Below, in pieces: positions 1-7,884 of a stretch of 64,000 nucleotides of DNA. The position numbers were made by a program, and so were the translations under genes. The DNA is from Legionella shakespearei DSM 23087 (lineage in GTDB: Bacteria > Pseudomonadota > Gammaproteobacteria > Legionellales > Legionellaceae), in contig NZ_KB892393.1 of the NCBI RefSeq assembly GCF_000373765.1, positions 121,982 to 185,981 on the forward strand. Reading direction: 5' to 3'. The stretch's first letter is position 1. Each line of letters opens with the position of its first letter. The notes under the pieces are model-generated. The model was not told the origin of the DNA. It saw only the letters and a list, made by a program, of their open reading frames with translations, and searched no databases.

Positions 1-72
1 CACAATCACAATGATGATGGACACAACCGTTGCAAATATAGGCCTATCTATAAAAAAATGCGCAATTTTCAT
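1..72 (-). CDS. RND efflux permease, N-terminal fragment
   Basis: The minus-strand frame opens with ATG at 72 and runs off the window after 24 codons. It reads MKIAHFFIDRPIFATVVSII, the typical first cytoplasmic helix and first membrane segment of AcrB/MexB-type proton-driven multidrug pumps (FFIDRPIFA is the hallmark). It lies 47 bases after the stop of the adaptor gene, in the usual adaptor-then-pump order. Only the N-terminus is visible, so substrate range cannot be judged. Confidence 0.85.
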   Translation of the reverse strand, partial: MKIAHFFIDRPIFATVVSIIIVIV

Positions 73-119
73 TAGCACTATCCCTGTAATGCATTGTCAC
101 AGCATGCAGCTACAACTGC

Positions 120-1208
120 TTACTCCGTTAATTGAATCAGATTCGGTTTAACTTCCTGCTCTGGTACACGAATACGCTGAATACCACTGATGACCACACG
201 CTCATTTCCCTTTAAACCGGAGCGAATGACATAGAATCCGCTATCGCGCAATGGACCTAACTCCACGTAAACTCGTTGTACTTTGTTATGTTCATCGACA
301 ACATAAACATATTTGCGCGTCTGATCTGTATTAATTGCTTTATCCGGTAAAAGAATGGCTTCATATTCACCGCTTCCTTCAACACGGGCGCGGCCAAATA
401 AACCGGGATAAATCAGACCATCAGAATTGGGAACCACAGCACGCTCCAGAATGGTTCCTGTTCCCCTGTCGACTATATTGTCCAAAAAATCTATGGTGCC
501 CTTACGGGTAAAATCCTTTTCATCCTGTAATTTGATTAAAATCTGTTTCAGATAGTTTTTGGATTCTGGCAAGTTTGCTTCTTTGGACAGACGTGAATAT
601 TTCAAGAGATCGTTTTGGCTGATTTCAAAATAAAAATGAATGGGATCAAAGGAAACTACCCGCGTTAAAACGGTATCATCCATGCGAATCAAATTACCCA
701 CGCTGACAAAATAACGACTTATCCGTCCCGCAATGGGAGAGGTTACCTGAGTGAATTCAAGATTCAGCCGCGCTTCATCTACCCTTGTTTCAGCTGTTTG
801 CATTTCCTGATAACGCTGATCAATAGTTTCTGCAGAAATGAAGCTTGATTTTTGCAGTTTAAGGGCTCGTTCATATTGCTTTTTTGCCAGTTCAAGTTCT
901 GCTGTAGCCCGTTCCAGAGCATATTGGAAAGACCGTGGATCAATGACAAATAGAACTTCCCCTTTTTTGACAATCTGTCCGTCTTTAAATTTGATTTCAT
1001 TTAAATAACCGGTAACACGAGAACGGACATCAACCTCTTCAATGGCCTGAAAACGCCCGGTATATTCATCCCATTCAATGATCTTCTTTTTAAGCGGCAA
1101 AGCAACATCGACTTCTACAGGCCCAGCAGCTGCAGAGTCTGGAGAATTATCGCAAGAAACAAGAAAGAAGCTTAAAAACAGAAACAAGACCATAGTTCTT
1201 CTGATCAT
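120..1208 (-). CDS. RND efflux periplasmic adaptor lipoprotein (AcrA/MexA family)
   Basis: This membrane-fusion protein of about 362 residues would link an inner-membrane RND pump to an outer-membrane channel. The N-terminus has a basic, hydrophobic signal ending in the lipobox LVSC, so it should be a lipoprotein. A barrel-sandwich half follows (EVDVRSRVTGYL, FKDGQIVKKGEVLFVIDP), then a coiled-coil hairpin (RATAELELAKKQYERALKL) and the second half (VTSPIAGRISRYFVSVGNLI). I chose ATG at 1208, with GGGG about eight bases upstream, over the TTG at 1223. The pump gene follows directly. No regulator is in view. Confidence 0.9.
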   Translation of the reverse strand: MIRRTMVLFLFLSFFLVSCDNSPDSAAAGPVEVDVALPLKKKIIEWDEYTGRFQAIEEVDVRSRVTGYLNEIKFKDGQIVKKGEVLFVIDPRSFQYALERATAELELAKKQYERALKLQKSSFISAETIDQRYQEMQTAETRVDEARLNLEFTQVTSPIAGRISRYFVSVGNLIRMDDTVLTRVVSFDPIHFYFEISQNDLLKYSRLSKEANLPESKNYLKQILIKLQDEKDFTRKGTIDFLDNIVDRGTGTILERAVVPNSDGLIYPGLFGRARVEGSGEYEAILLPDKAINTDQTRKYVYVVDEHNKVQRVYVELGPLRDSGFYVIRSGLKGNERVVISGIQRIRVPEQEVKPNLIQLTE

Positions 1209-1380
1209 CAGAAGTCCCCTCAAATTATTTTTATTTTAAACAAACACTTAGTTATATAAATATAGATTAGTATAATATGAGGAAAATACCAGGTAACAGC
1301 CCTGAAGTTGGAACAGGCATAAAAGAAAAATTTCCGACCTGGCACGATTCGTAGCCCGGTCTGTGCCATTCCCGGAACTA

Positions 1381-1481
1381 CGTCGTCCTGAGCGCGTCTT
1401 TTTGCGCGAAGGATCTCCAAATACTGGCATCATGCCGCTTTCAGGAGATCCTTCGCGCAAAAAGACGCGCTCAGGACGACG
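1381..1481. repeat. Family A palindromic repeat, complete copy
   Basis: Two 38-base arms (1381-1418 and 1444-1481) are perfect inverted repeats beginning CGTCGTCCTGAGCGCG. The 25-base spacer is itself partly palindromic. The same element is complete at 34194-34294 and 46294-46394, and single arms lie at 26939-26976, 54533-54570 and 63877-63914. It fills most of the space between the divergent efflux adaptor and the small membrane protein; nothing else is seen in 1209-1584. The architecture resembles a REPIN (paired REP sequences). Confidence 0.9.
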
Positions 1482-1584
1482 TGGTTCGGCGATACAGATC
1501 ACCAACTGTCAACCTTATGCAAAAGACCTCTTCTTGACATATACTTATATTGAGCAATATTTGCTCAAACAATGGAGAGGTATG

Positions 1585-1872
1585 ATGGAAATCATTAATT
1601 TAATCATCAGCCTGATTAGTGGTGTTGCCGGTGGTAATGTTGCCGGTACACTTGCTAAAAAGGAAAGCCTGGGCGCCATAGGTAATTCCCTTACCGGATT
1701 AATCGGTGGCGGTCTGGCAACCTATCTTGCCAAAGCCATGGACTTGTTACAACAAGTACAAGGCTCAGGTGTAGATGTGGGAGCCTTGTTAGGTAATGTT
1801 GGAACTGGAGGTGTCGGTGGTGCTGTTCTGATGCTGATTGTTGGTTACATTAAAAAGGCAATGGCAAAATAA
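1585..1872 (+). CDS. Small glycine-rich membrane protein, unknown function
   Basis: This 95-residue protein has two hydrophobic glycine-rich stretches: one near the N-terminus (IINLIISLISGVAGG through GLIGGGLATYLAKAM) and one near the C-terminus (VGGAVLMLIVGYIKKAMAK). It is probably an inner-membrane protein. The frame is open further upstream, but that part lies in the family A repeat and is not coding. GGAGAGG at 1574-1580 supports ATG at 1585; ATG at 1582 is only one base from the same site. I recognise no domain and assign no function. It stands alone between repeats. Confidence 0.7.
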   Translation: MEIINLIISLISGVAGGNVAGTLAKKESLGAIGNSLTGLIGGGLATYLAKAMDLLQQVQGSGVDVGALLGNVGTGGVGGAVLMLIVGYIKKAMAK

Positions 1873-1950
1873 CATTGTCTCTTTCAGGATACAAAAATTA
1901 TCCTGGCATGTTTAGAGTAACCGTTCAGGGGTATGGGCTTATGTGTACTC

Positions 1951-2069
1951 GAACAGCCAGATTTGAGCTCAGGTTGAGAGAAAAACCCGCGAAATGAGCG
2001 GAGCATAGGCGGCTATGTGAGCATCATTTCACGGGTTTTTCTCTCAAGATGAGCCAAATATGGCTGTTC
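1951..2069. repeat. Large imperfect inverted repeat
   Basis: Arms starting GAACAGCCAGATTTGAGCTC at 1951 pair with a complementary arm ending GGCTGTTC at 2069. The best inner stretch is TTGAGAGAAAAACCCG against CGGGTTTTTCTCTCAA. The structure lies between two convergent genes and could end transcription both ways. No second copy was noticed in this window. Confidence 0.75.
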
Positions 2070-2099
2070 CTTCAATAGGGCTGAACACTTACTGTTTAG

Positions 2100-2147
2100 A
2101 ACGCAGGGCGCATGAAGTATGGCTGACCTACTTCAACGACCTGCGTT
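2100..2147. terminator. Inverted repeat, possible terminator
   Basis: AACGCAGG (2100-2107) pairs with CCTGCGTT (2140-2147), and inside it TGAAGTA pairs with TACTTCA. It sits just beyond the stop codon (2160) of the minus-strand gene. There is no clear T-run, so its role as a terminator is inferred from position and structure only. Confidence 0.45.
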
Positions 2148-2159
2148 TGTGTATAAACA

Positions 2160-3176
2160 CTACAAAATAATCTGTTGCTGCATTATTTCAAACCCCAAAA
2201 ACTCCTCCATCTGCAAGGAAAGGTTAACTGCGGTGCCGGAAGGGAGCCATACATTATCCTTAGGGCTGTTCCCCTCATGACTCTCCAGTTCATCCATGAT
2301 AAGTTTCAATTGGCACAAATCAATATCAACGCCCCTCCTGGCCATCTTTGCCTGCTGGCGAAAGAAACTCAATGCGTCCCTGACTCCATTCAAAGACATA
2401 AAAATCTGTGGGTCATTCTGATACGTTTCATTTAATTCAATGGCAGAAAGGATTTTGAATGCCCTTTTATATTCAGCATCTTTTACCAAATGATAATCCA
2501 CTGCTATGCTATCCAGAACATCACCAAGCTCCAGAGACCAGTGATAAGCGATGCTTTCCCTTTGAACCGTTAACTCTTCAAAACGCCTTAAGCAATGCAG
2601 ACGATAGTCTTTAATTATTTTAATAAAGGCCTCTACATTAACCGCATCGGTGCTTTCATGGCTCACGACCTGTCTCACATGCACCGGCTCTGTCACAAGA
2701 CAAAGGAGAGCATGGTTATCCGTAACACTGTATGCCATGTTGGTTTGTGATAACGACGGGTAAAGAATACTAAGGAGATTTCGCAAATCATAATCTTTAA
2801 GAGCAGTTAAACTGTCACACTTTAAACGACAAAAGAGCTTTGTTCCCTCAAGCGTAAATTTGAATTTCAGAAAAGAATGCACGGCCTGCTCTGCATATTG
2901 CGCAGGAAAAGGTGAGGTTCCCTTACCAAGTCGATAGTACACAGGAAAGTTAACAATAAACTCTCCCGCAGAGACATGACTCTCCATTTTCCCAAATTGC
3001 ACTACGAAAGTACAATCATAAGCTTTCTTTTGAGTAGTAAGGACATCTGATACACCATTAAAAAAGAAAGAGACGTGACGTAGTTCCAAGTCCCCTCCAC
3101 TCCCTGCTTCATCAGCATTCAAGTCTATCTTTCTGCCCTGACCTTCCCTGACAACTTTACCGTCCCCAATTCCCAT
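2160..3176 (-). CDS. Hypothetical protein, 338 residues
   Basis: I do not recognise this protein. It is soluble in appearance, with no signal peptide or membrane segment. The N-terminal part is rich in beta-strand-like stretches (LELRHVSFFFNGV, CTFVVQFGKMESHVSAGEFI). The C-terminal half is mostly helical (FEELTVQRESIAYHWSLELG, VRDALSFFRQQAKMARRG). It starts at ATG 3176 with AAGGA ten bases upstream. The gene is isolated, between inverted repeats and a tRNA. In a Legionella genome an effector role is possible, but no translocation signal or regulatory box is clear. Confidence 0.65.
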   Translation of the reverse strand: MGIGDGKVVREGQGRKIDLNADEAGSGGDLELRHVSFFFNGVSDVLTTQKKAYDCTFVVQFGKMESHVSAGEFIVNFPVYYRLGKGTSPFPAQYAEQAVHSFLKFKFTLEGTKLFCRLKCDSLTALKDYDLRNLLSILYPSLSQTNMAYSVTDNHALLCLVTEPVHVRQVVSHESTDAVNVEAFIKIIKDYRLHCLRRFEELTVQRESIAYHWSLELGDVLDSIAVDYHLVKDAEYKRAFKILSAIELNETYQNDPQIFMSLNGVRDALSFFRQQAKMARRGVDIDLCQLKLIMDELESHEGNSPKDNVWLPSGTAVNLSLQMEEFLGFEIMQQQIIL

Positions 3177-3375
3177 ATTGAATTCCTTTTAATCAAAGAC
3201 CGCGAGCGATGAACTCAACGGTAACGTAATTTAAAAGTTCAATCAAGCATAAAAGAATCTGATAAAACAAGAACAAAATGAAGCAATTTTTATTCACTAC
3301 CATATAATTTTAATACGAGTTCCCTCGTTTCCGTTGTCATTTATTAAGGTTAAAGGTAGACTTGCAAATACCAAA

Positions 3376-3452
3376 GTCCCGGTGGCGCAGCTGGATAGCG
3401 CGGCCCCCTCCTAAGGGGCAGGTCGCAGGTTCGAATCCTGCCCGGGACGCCA
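3376..3452 (+). tRNA. tRNA-Arg (anticodon CCT)
   Basis: A complete cloverleaf is visible. The acceptor stem GTCCCGG pairs with CCGGGAC. The anticodon stem GCCCC/GGGGC carries the loop CTCCTAA, which gives anticodon CCT. The T arm is GCAGG-TTCGAAT-CCTGC, and the sequence ends in an encoded CCA. Its 3' half is duplicated at 23029-23077, so it is the integration site of the island to its right. Confidence 0.97.
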
Positions 3453-3455
3453 GTA
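3407..3455 (+). other. attL, 49-bp core within tRNA-Arg
   Basis: These 49 bases run from the anticodon arm through the CCA and three bases beyond. They match 23029-23077 with a single mismatch (C3441 against A23063). The copy here completes a functional tRNA. Confidence 0.9.
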
Positions 3456-3697
3456 AAATCAATAAGTTATGTGAATGCAATAATAATCCAGGTGCTCTTT
3501 TATAAAATAGGGATAACCACAGGGATAACCAAGCTATATGCTATTATCATTAATAAGTTACAGCCTCTCCAAAATTAATGAAAATGGCTATAACCTAATT
3601 TAAGCAATAGAACGACAAACAATCAATTGGTTAGTTTTTGATCAATCTTATTTTTAAACTATACTTAAAGAATAGATTTCTAATAAGGAAGTTAAAA

Positions 3698-4060
3698 ATG
3701 AGAATTAAGGATGATTTAAAACGCGCTATAGATGCGAGAAACACTATTTCTTTCGATTATAAAGGACATACAAGAATAGTCGAACCTTATCATTATGGAC
3801 AACTTTATATGACCCCTCAGTATAAATTAATTAAAAAACCTCAAGAGGATTCTCTCCTCTGTTACCAAATAGGAGGAACATCTAATTCAAACCTTAAAAA
3901 AGGTAAACCAATTGAATTTAAAACAATATTATTGAGTGGCATCGAGAATTTAAAAATAAATGAAAATACAAATTTTGATGTAAGAACTGACTATGATGCT
4001 AATGATAGAAGGTGGAAAATTGAATATGGAATAACGCACTCTCCAAACTATAAGCCATAA
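3698..4060 (+). CDS. WYL-like domain protein
   Basis: This protein of about 120 residues resembles the ligand-sensing WYL fold. Residues 10-35 read AIDARNTISFDYKGHTRIVEPY, the usual 'I.F.Y.G..R.VEPY' strand pattern. Later come a C-Y-Q-I-G-G strand and a stretch LSGIENLKINENTNFDVR, like the 'sensitive to I..' segment of WYL proteins. No HTH or nuclease domain is attached. ATG at 3698 is chosen because AAGGAAG lies just upstream; the longer frame has none. It is the first cargo gene after the tRNA and converges with the GHKL-nuclease gene. WYL proteins often regulate defence genes, but a regulatory role here is inference. Confidence 0.6.
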   Translation: MRIKDDLKRAIDARNTISFDYKGHTRIVEPYHYGQLYMTPQYKLIKKPQEDSLLCYQIGGTSNSNLKKGKPIEFKTILLSGIENLKINENTNFDVRTDYDANDRRWKIEYGITHSPNYKP

Positions 4061-4163
4061 ATTAAAAGAGCGCACATTTTCAGCAAGACTTAGATATTTC
4101 TTTTCTATTTATTTAAGCGATGAATACAAAATTTATTACAGATGCCTAAATTGATATCAAAAC

Positions 4164-5921
4164 TTAGGGAGCATATTGAAGCTCTTTTAACAACCATTCC
4201 AATTGTCGTCTCGCTGTTGAAATCAAGTCACTGAATAAAATAATATTAACACTTGATTCTTTATCGAACGAAGGCAAGTCATTTCCTTTTTTTCCACCGA
4301 TTAAATAAATATTAATATTAGCTTTTCCTGTATAATTTCGATAATCATTACGATAGCCGGTAACCTGCTGATAATCTTGATAAGTTAAGCAATGTGCTGG
4401 CTTTTTAAATTCGATGAGAAGATAATCTCCATTCAAATTTTCACTAAGCATTAAATCCGGACGCTTACTATCATTTAAACCAGAATATTTTTGATTCAGC
4501 ATTTTTTCAATTTGCTTTTTCAATGTTGTATTCGAACTAAAAAGACTGTAACTTGGCCCTAATATCCATAAATTATGTTCAATAGCCTTGTGCACATCTT
4601 GTTCAAGAGTTTCATGAGTATTGCAAAGCATTTCTAGATGATCTAAAAATTCCAAGCGATTTCTAGCCTGCTCCCTCATCCTTACCATATCTAATAATCC
4701 AAATTCATCGAGAGCTTCTGCAAAGACTTTCACATCAGAATTTTTTGCTTTATTAATATGTTCTAACACAATTCTGTAATCAGAAAATTCTATAGCATCC
4801 AATAAGACATTCACTATTGGTTCAACTTTACTTTCAGGCTCTTGATAATACCGCTCCAAAACTTTAAAAATAGCTTTTTCTGCATACTGTCTTTTGAACT
4901 CAGGAAATGAAGCTAGGCGCTGATCTATTTTCTTTTTTATACGAGCCAGAGCTAAATGTATTTCTTGGCCATAAACCTCTTTAAATTTCTCTCTTAAAAT
5001 CGGCTGTACAGTTTCCTCAACCATACGATATTTTTCACTGTTTTCAAAAATTGCGCCCCAATCAGCGGTCACATCATCAAGCAATCCATCAGCTTCAATT
5101 TCTCCAAAACACTTTTTTAGAAGTTTCGGTGGGAAATCTTCTGCCTTCTCTAGCCCCAAAAAAGAGGGTTCTCCAACAACCTTTCCTCCAATTCGCATTA
5201 TAATTCCAGGCTTCCTGAGAGAGCCTTTTTGATCAGATATAGTAAAACGTAGCCTAATTTTACCCACTTCAGGAATATCAATCTCTTGTTCGAAGAAAAC
5301 CCCTTGAATATCATCAACATCGAGTTTTTTTCCGTTAATTGTTAAAGAAAAATCGGCTTCTCTGCCATATTCTTGAATTAATAATTGCCGAAGACTTTCT
5401 GGACTAGGAAAGCCAATATGGCGACAGAGATCAGTCAAAGTAATCCTGGTACCACTTTTTTTACTATTATCTTCTGTTGATAAAACATTAATTGGTATCT
5501 CATGTAGATCAGGGTAATGATCTAAGGAGGATGTGCTAAACTGTAACTCATAACGAATCCCCATCGCCCACGTCTCTATTTTCATTGTAGTAGCAAGCAT
5601 AAAACCAGCGAACTTACCAATACCTTTAGAGCCTTTAACTTTCCGCATCTTGGCTAAGCTAAAATCACCGTGTCGCATTCTTCGGTTACTTGCAATATTC
5701 AAATATTCACTTTCAAGCTCCTCTCTGCTCATACCTCTGCCATCATCTTCAATAATGATTGGTTCATTAGTCATAGGCATTGGCAAAGAAATCGATACTA
5801 AGTTAGCATCAGCATCCCATGCGTTATCAATAAGCTCTTTTATAGCTTTTTCCGTTGAGCGATAATTTTGACTTAAAAGTTTTAATAAATGAACATCAAT
5901 TTTAAATGTTACTTTATCCAT
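4164..5921 (-). CDS. GHKL (HSP90-like) ATPase fused to a PD-(D/E)XK nuclease-like domain; putative defence protein
   Basis: The 585-residue protein has an N-terminal GHKL ATPase with all main motifs: N-box ELIDNAWDADA (about residues 28-38), DDGRGMS (59-65), KGSKGIGKFAG (96-106) and a G3-like GTRITLTDL. A helical middle follows. The last 130 residues carry RPDLML followed by YLLIEFKKP, the D...ExK spacing of PD-(D/E)XK nucleases as in Shedu-type proteins. ATPase-nuclease fusions of this kind are common in anti-phage islands, so defence is the likely role. It is separated by 76 bases from the end of the RiPP cluster on the same strand, and may or may not be cotranscribed. No partner gene is evident. 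Confidence 0.75.
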   Translation of the reverse strand: MDKVTFKIDVHLLKLLSQNYRSTEKAIKELIDNAWDADANLVSISLPMPMTNEPIIIEDDGRGMSREELESEYLNIASNRRMRHGDFSLAKMRKVKGSKGIGKFAGFMLATTMKIETWAMGIRYELQFSTSSLDHYPDLHEIPINVLSTEDNSKKSGTRITLTDLCRHIGFPSPESLRQLLIQEYGREADFSLTINGKKLDVDDIQGVFFEQEIDIPEVGKIRLRFTISDQKGSLRKPGIIMRIGGKVVGEPSFLGLEKAEDFPPKLLKKCFGEIEADGLLDDVTADWGAIFENSEKYRMVEETVQPILREKFKEVYGQEIHLALARIKKKIDQRLASFPEFKRQYAEKAIFKVLERYYQEPESKVEPIVNVLLDAIEFSDYRIVLEHINKAKNSDVKVFAEALDEFGLLDMVRMREQARNRLEFLDHLEMLCNTHETLEQDVHKAIEHNLWILGPSYSLFSSNTTLKKQIEKMLNQKYSGLNDSKRPDLMLSENLNGDYLLIEFKKPAHCLTYQDYQQVTGYRNDYRNYTGKANINIYLIGGKKGNDLPSFDKESSVNIILFSDLISTARRQLEWLLKELQYAP

Positions 5922-5997
5922 AATTCTCTCTTTGCAATCTCAGGTATAATAAAAAATTACCTACCCATACGGGCATGAACTTTATCCAGTTTTGTCT

Positions 5998-6681
5998 TTA
6001 TTCCACAAGAAATACATTATTAACCACACTGGTTTGATAGGTATCCTTCTGAAATGACTTTTGATAAATTGATCTCTGAAACGCCTCTCCACGTGCTTGT
6101 ATAAGCCAATCTTTCGACCTTTTCATAGAAATAATAGAAATATCATTTTCTTTAGCATAAATTGCAAGCCATATGTCAGTCATATTGGGAGATAAGAATA
6201 TTTCTCGAGAAATCTTTATATGGTCAGTATGGAAGCCTAAAGTGCCAGTACCAGGCACATCAACTTTTATGTCACTTTCGAGTTCTTTTTCAAAATGAAC
6301 ACCCTGCTTATCTTTGTAATAAGAAGTCAACTTTTGTTTAGGTAAAATATTTCCATGCACACAAATCAAAGTTTTTCTCTGATAAAAATCAATTTTTCTT
6401 ACCATAGAATCGACATAATCTGGTGGATAAATTAAATCATCATCAATGGTTAAAATATAACCATTTTGCTGTTCAATTTGGTAAAATTTTCCGATGTCTC
6501 CAATATCCCCGTATTCCTGACTTGTAAATACACAAATCTTCTTATGGTTTAAAAACGAAGGAATAGAACTATAGTTATTAAGATAAACTTGGATTTCATC
6601 GACTTTCTTTAAAAAATTCTCAATTGTTACTTCTAGTTGAGATATCCGCTCAGGTATTGATGCTATTTTGACAGTAATCAT
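5998..6681 (-). CDS. Glycosyltransferase (GT-A-like) of the RiPP cluster
   Basis: The 227-residue protein starts with a beta-alpha-beta unit (MITVKIASIPERISQLEVTI) and has a DXD-type metal/nucleotide-sugar motif in LTIDDDLIYPPDYV (about residues 77-90). DVPGTGTLGFHTD may be the acceptor loop. No membrane segment or signal is seen, so it should act in the cytoplasm. Its ATG directly follows the TGA of the PIG-L-type gene with no gap. I infer that it adds a sugar to the peptide product or a carrier; donor and acceptor cannot be read from sequence. It is the last gene of the cluster. Confidence 0.7.
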   Translation of the reverse strand: MITVKIASIPERISQLEVTIENFLKKVDEIQVYLNNYSSIPSFLNHKKICVFTSQEYGDIGDIGKFYQIEQQNGYILTIDDDLIYPPDYVDSMVRKIDFYQRKTLICVHGNILPKQKLTSYYKDKQGVHFEKELESDIKVDVPGTGTLGFHTDHIKISREIFLSPNMTDIWLAIYAKENDISIISMKRSKDWLIQARGEAFQRSIYQKSFQKDTYQTSVVNNVFLVE

Positions 6682-7239
6682 TCAAACACCTTGATTGGGC
6701 GCATAATAAAGGTTCTCAGGAGGAATATAATCACTTTTCCAAGTCCAGGCACGACTCTTAATATATATGTCTTTAACCTTTGAATAAAAATTAAGATCAT
6801 TTTTTACTGTTATTATATTTTTTGGATTATTAACTCCATCATTGCAAAGAGGAGAAAAAATCTTTACCTCATGAAATAGCATGAAAACCAATTTATTAAC
6901 TAAAATATGGTCGTCATGCCCATATTCACCCTCTGCATTGTGGGTATATATTTCAGTTATCACAAATTGTTTTTTCAGGTTTTCTAAAGCATCATAAAGT
7001 GCTTGTTCTGATTTTTGAAACTCTAGCTGTCGTTTGCCATCCTTCCAAAATCCTGATTCTTCAATACCAAGTAAAACAATGCGATCTCTTAGTGGATGCG
7101 CTTCTATAGCTAATTTTCTACAGTATTCCGCATAAGGCTTATCATGACGAGCTAAAAAAGCAATGATAATAAGATCAAAATCTTGAGGTGAAAACCATAT
7201 TATTTCATCATCAGGATGAGCCACTATTAATGCTTTCAT
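6682..7239 (-). CDS. PIG-L-type zinc deacetylase
   Basis: The 185-residue protein begins MKALIVAHPDDEIIWFSP; AHPDDE is the signature zinc and catalytic motif of the PIG-L/LmbE family. The second zinc motif is GEYGHDDH (HxxH type) at about residues 126-133. Family members remove acetyl groups from N-acetylglucosamine conjugates, as in GPI, mycothiol and bacillithiol synthesis. The start overlaps the preceding stop (ATGA) and the stop abuts the glycosyltransferase start. The pair suggests glycosylation with an N-acetylated sugar followed by deacetylation. Substrate is inference. Confidence 0.75.
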   Translation of the reverse strand: MKALIVAHPDDEIIWFSPQDFDLIIIAFLARHDKPYAEYCRKLAIEAHPLRDRIVLLGIEESGFWKDGKRQLEFQKSEQALYDALENLKKQFVITEIYTHNAEGEYGHDDHILVNKLVFMLFHEVKIFSPLCNDGVNNPKNIITVKNDLNFYSKVKDIYIKSRAWTWKSDYIPPENLYYAPNQGV

Positions 7240-7883
7240 ACAACCAAACTCTCACATTTATCAACTAAATGATGCTCCACTAGTTCAACCTTTATAGGGT
7301 CTAATAAATCGAGATGTGCATCATGATGAGTTGTTAAAATAATGCCACAATGAATGGCTTTTTCTTGTAAGAGCATTAATAATGCTTGCTGTGACTTTTT
7401 ATCCAGGCCATTTAATGGCTCATCTAAAATAATAAAATCAGGTTGACCTATTAAGGCTGAGCTTAAAAGAAATTTCTTTTTAGTGCCAAAAGACATATCA
7501 GCGATGCGAGTTTTTAAATGCGGTTGTAACTCCAATCGCTCAAGAATCTGGTTTATTTCATCAACTTTCTTTGTTCTTGCCTTTGCAAGCCAAGATAAGA
7601 GCTCTTTTCCGGTTAGAAAAGGATATACTGCTAAATCATCAGGTACATAAAATAAATTTTTTGCATTAACGCTATTATCGCTTACTGGATAGTGGTTATT
7701 TAAAATAATAGAACCTGAATCGGGAACATCTAAACCAACTAGCAGACGTAAAAGAGTCGATTTTCCAGTGCCGTTCTTTCCTATAATATGATAAGCCTGT
7801 TGCTGAAAAGTATATGAAAGATTTGCAAATAAGACTTTATCAGCAAAAGCCTTATTAACTTTCTGTAATTGTATGTGACTCAC
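7236..7883 (-). CDS. ABC transporter ATP-binding protein
   Basis: This is a single nucleotide-binding domain of about 215 residues. Walker A is GKNGTGKSTLL, the signature-like region is ADMSFGTKKKFLLSSALIG, Walker B is FIILDEPLNGLD, and the switch histidine lies in LTTHHD. The signature departs from LSGGQ (MSFGTKKK), as in ABC-2 type drug and antibiotic exporters. I prefer GTG at 7883, one base after the upstream stop and with GGAG ten bases before it. An in-frame GTG at 7925 would overlap the ABC-2 gene by 41 bases. It should energise the preceding membrane protein. Confidence 0.85.
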   Translation of the reverse strand: MSHIQLQKVNKAFADKVLFANLSYTFQQQAYHIIGKNGTGKSTLLRLLVGLDVPDSGSIILNNHYPVSDNSVNAKNLFYVPDDLAVYPFLTGKELLSWLAKARTKKVDEINQILERLELQPHLKTRIADMSFGTKKKFLLSSALIGQPDFIILDEPLNGLDKKSQQALLMLLQEKAIHCGIILTTHHDAHLDLLDPIKVELVEHHLVDKCESLVV

Positions 7884-7884
7884 C

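Noticed and set aside
1248..1505. Minus-strand frame across the family A repeat
   Set aside because: Similar peptide-like frames (RRPERVFLREGSP) appear at every copy of the repeat, so it is a by-product of the repeat.
1363..1581. An open frame extending the small membrane protein upstream through the repeat
   Set aside because: It lies wholly in the family A palindrome and has no ribosome binding site; the true start is near 1585.
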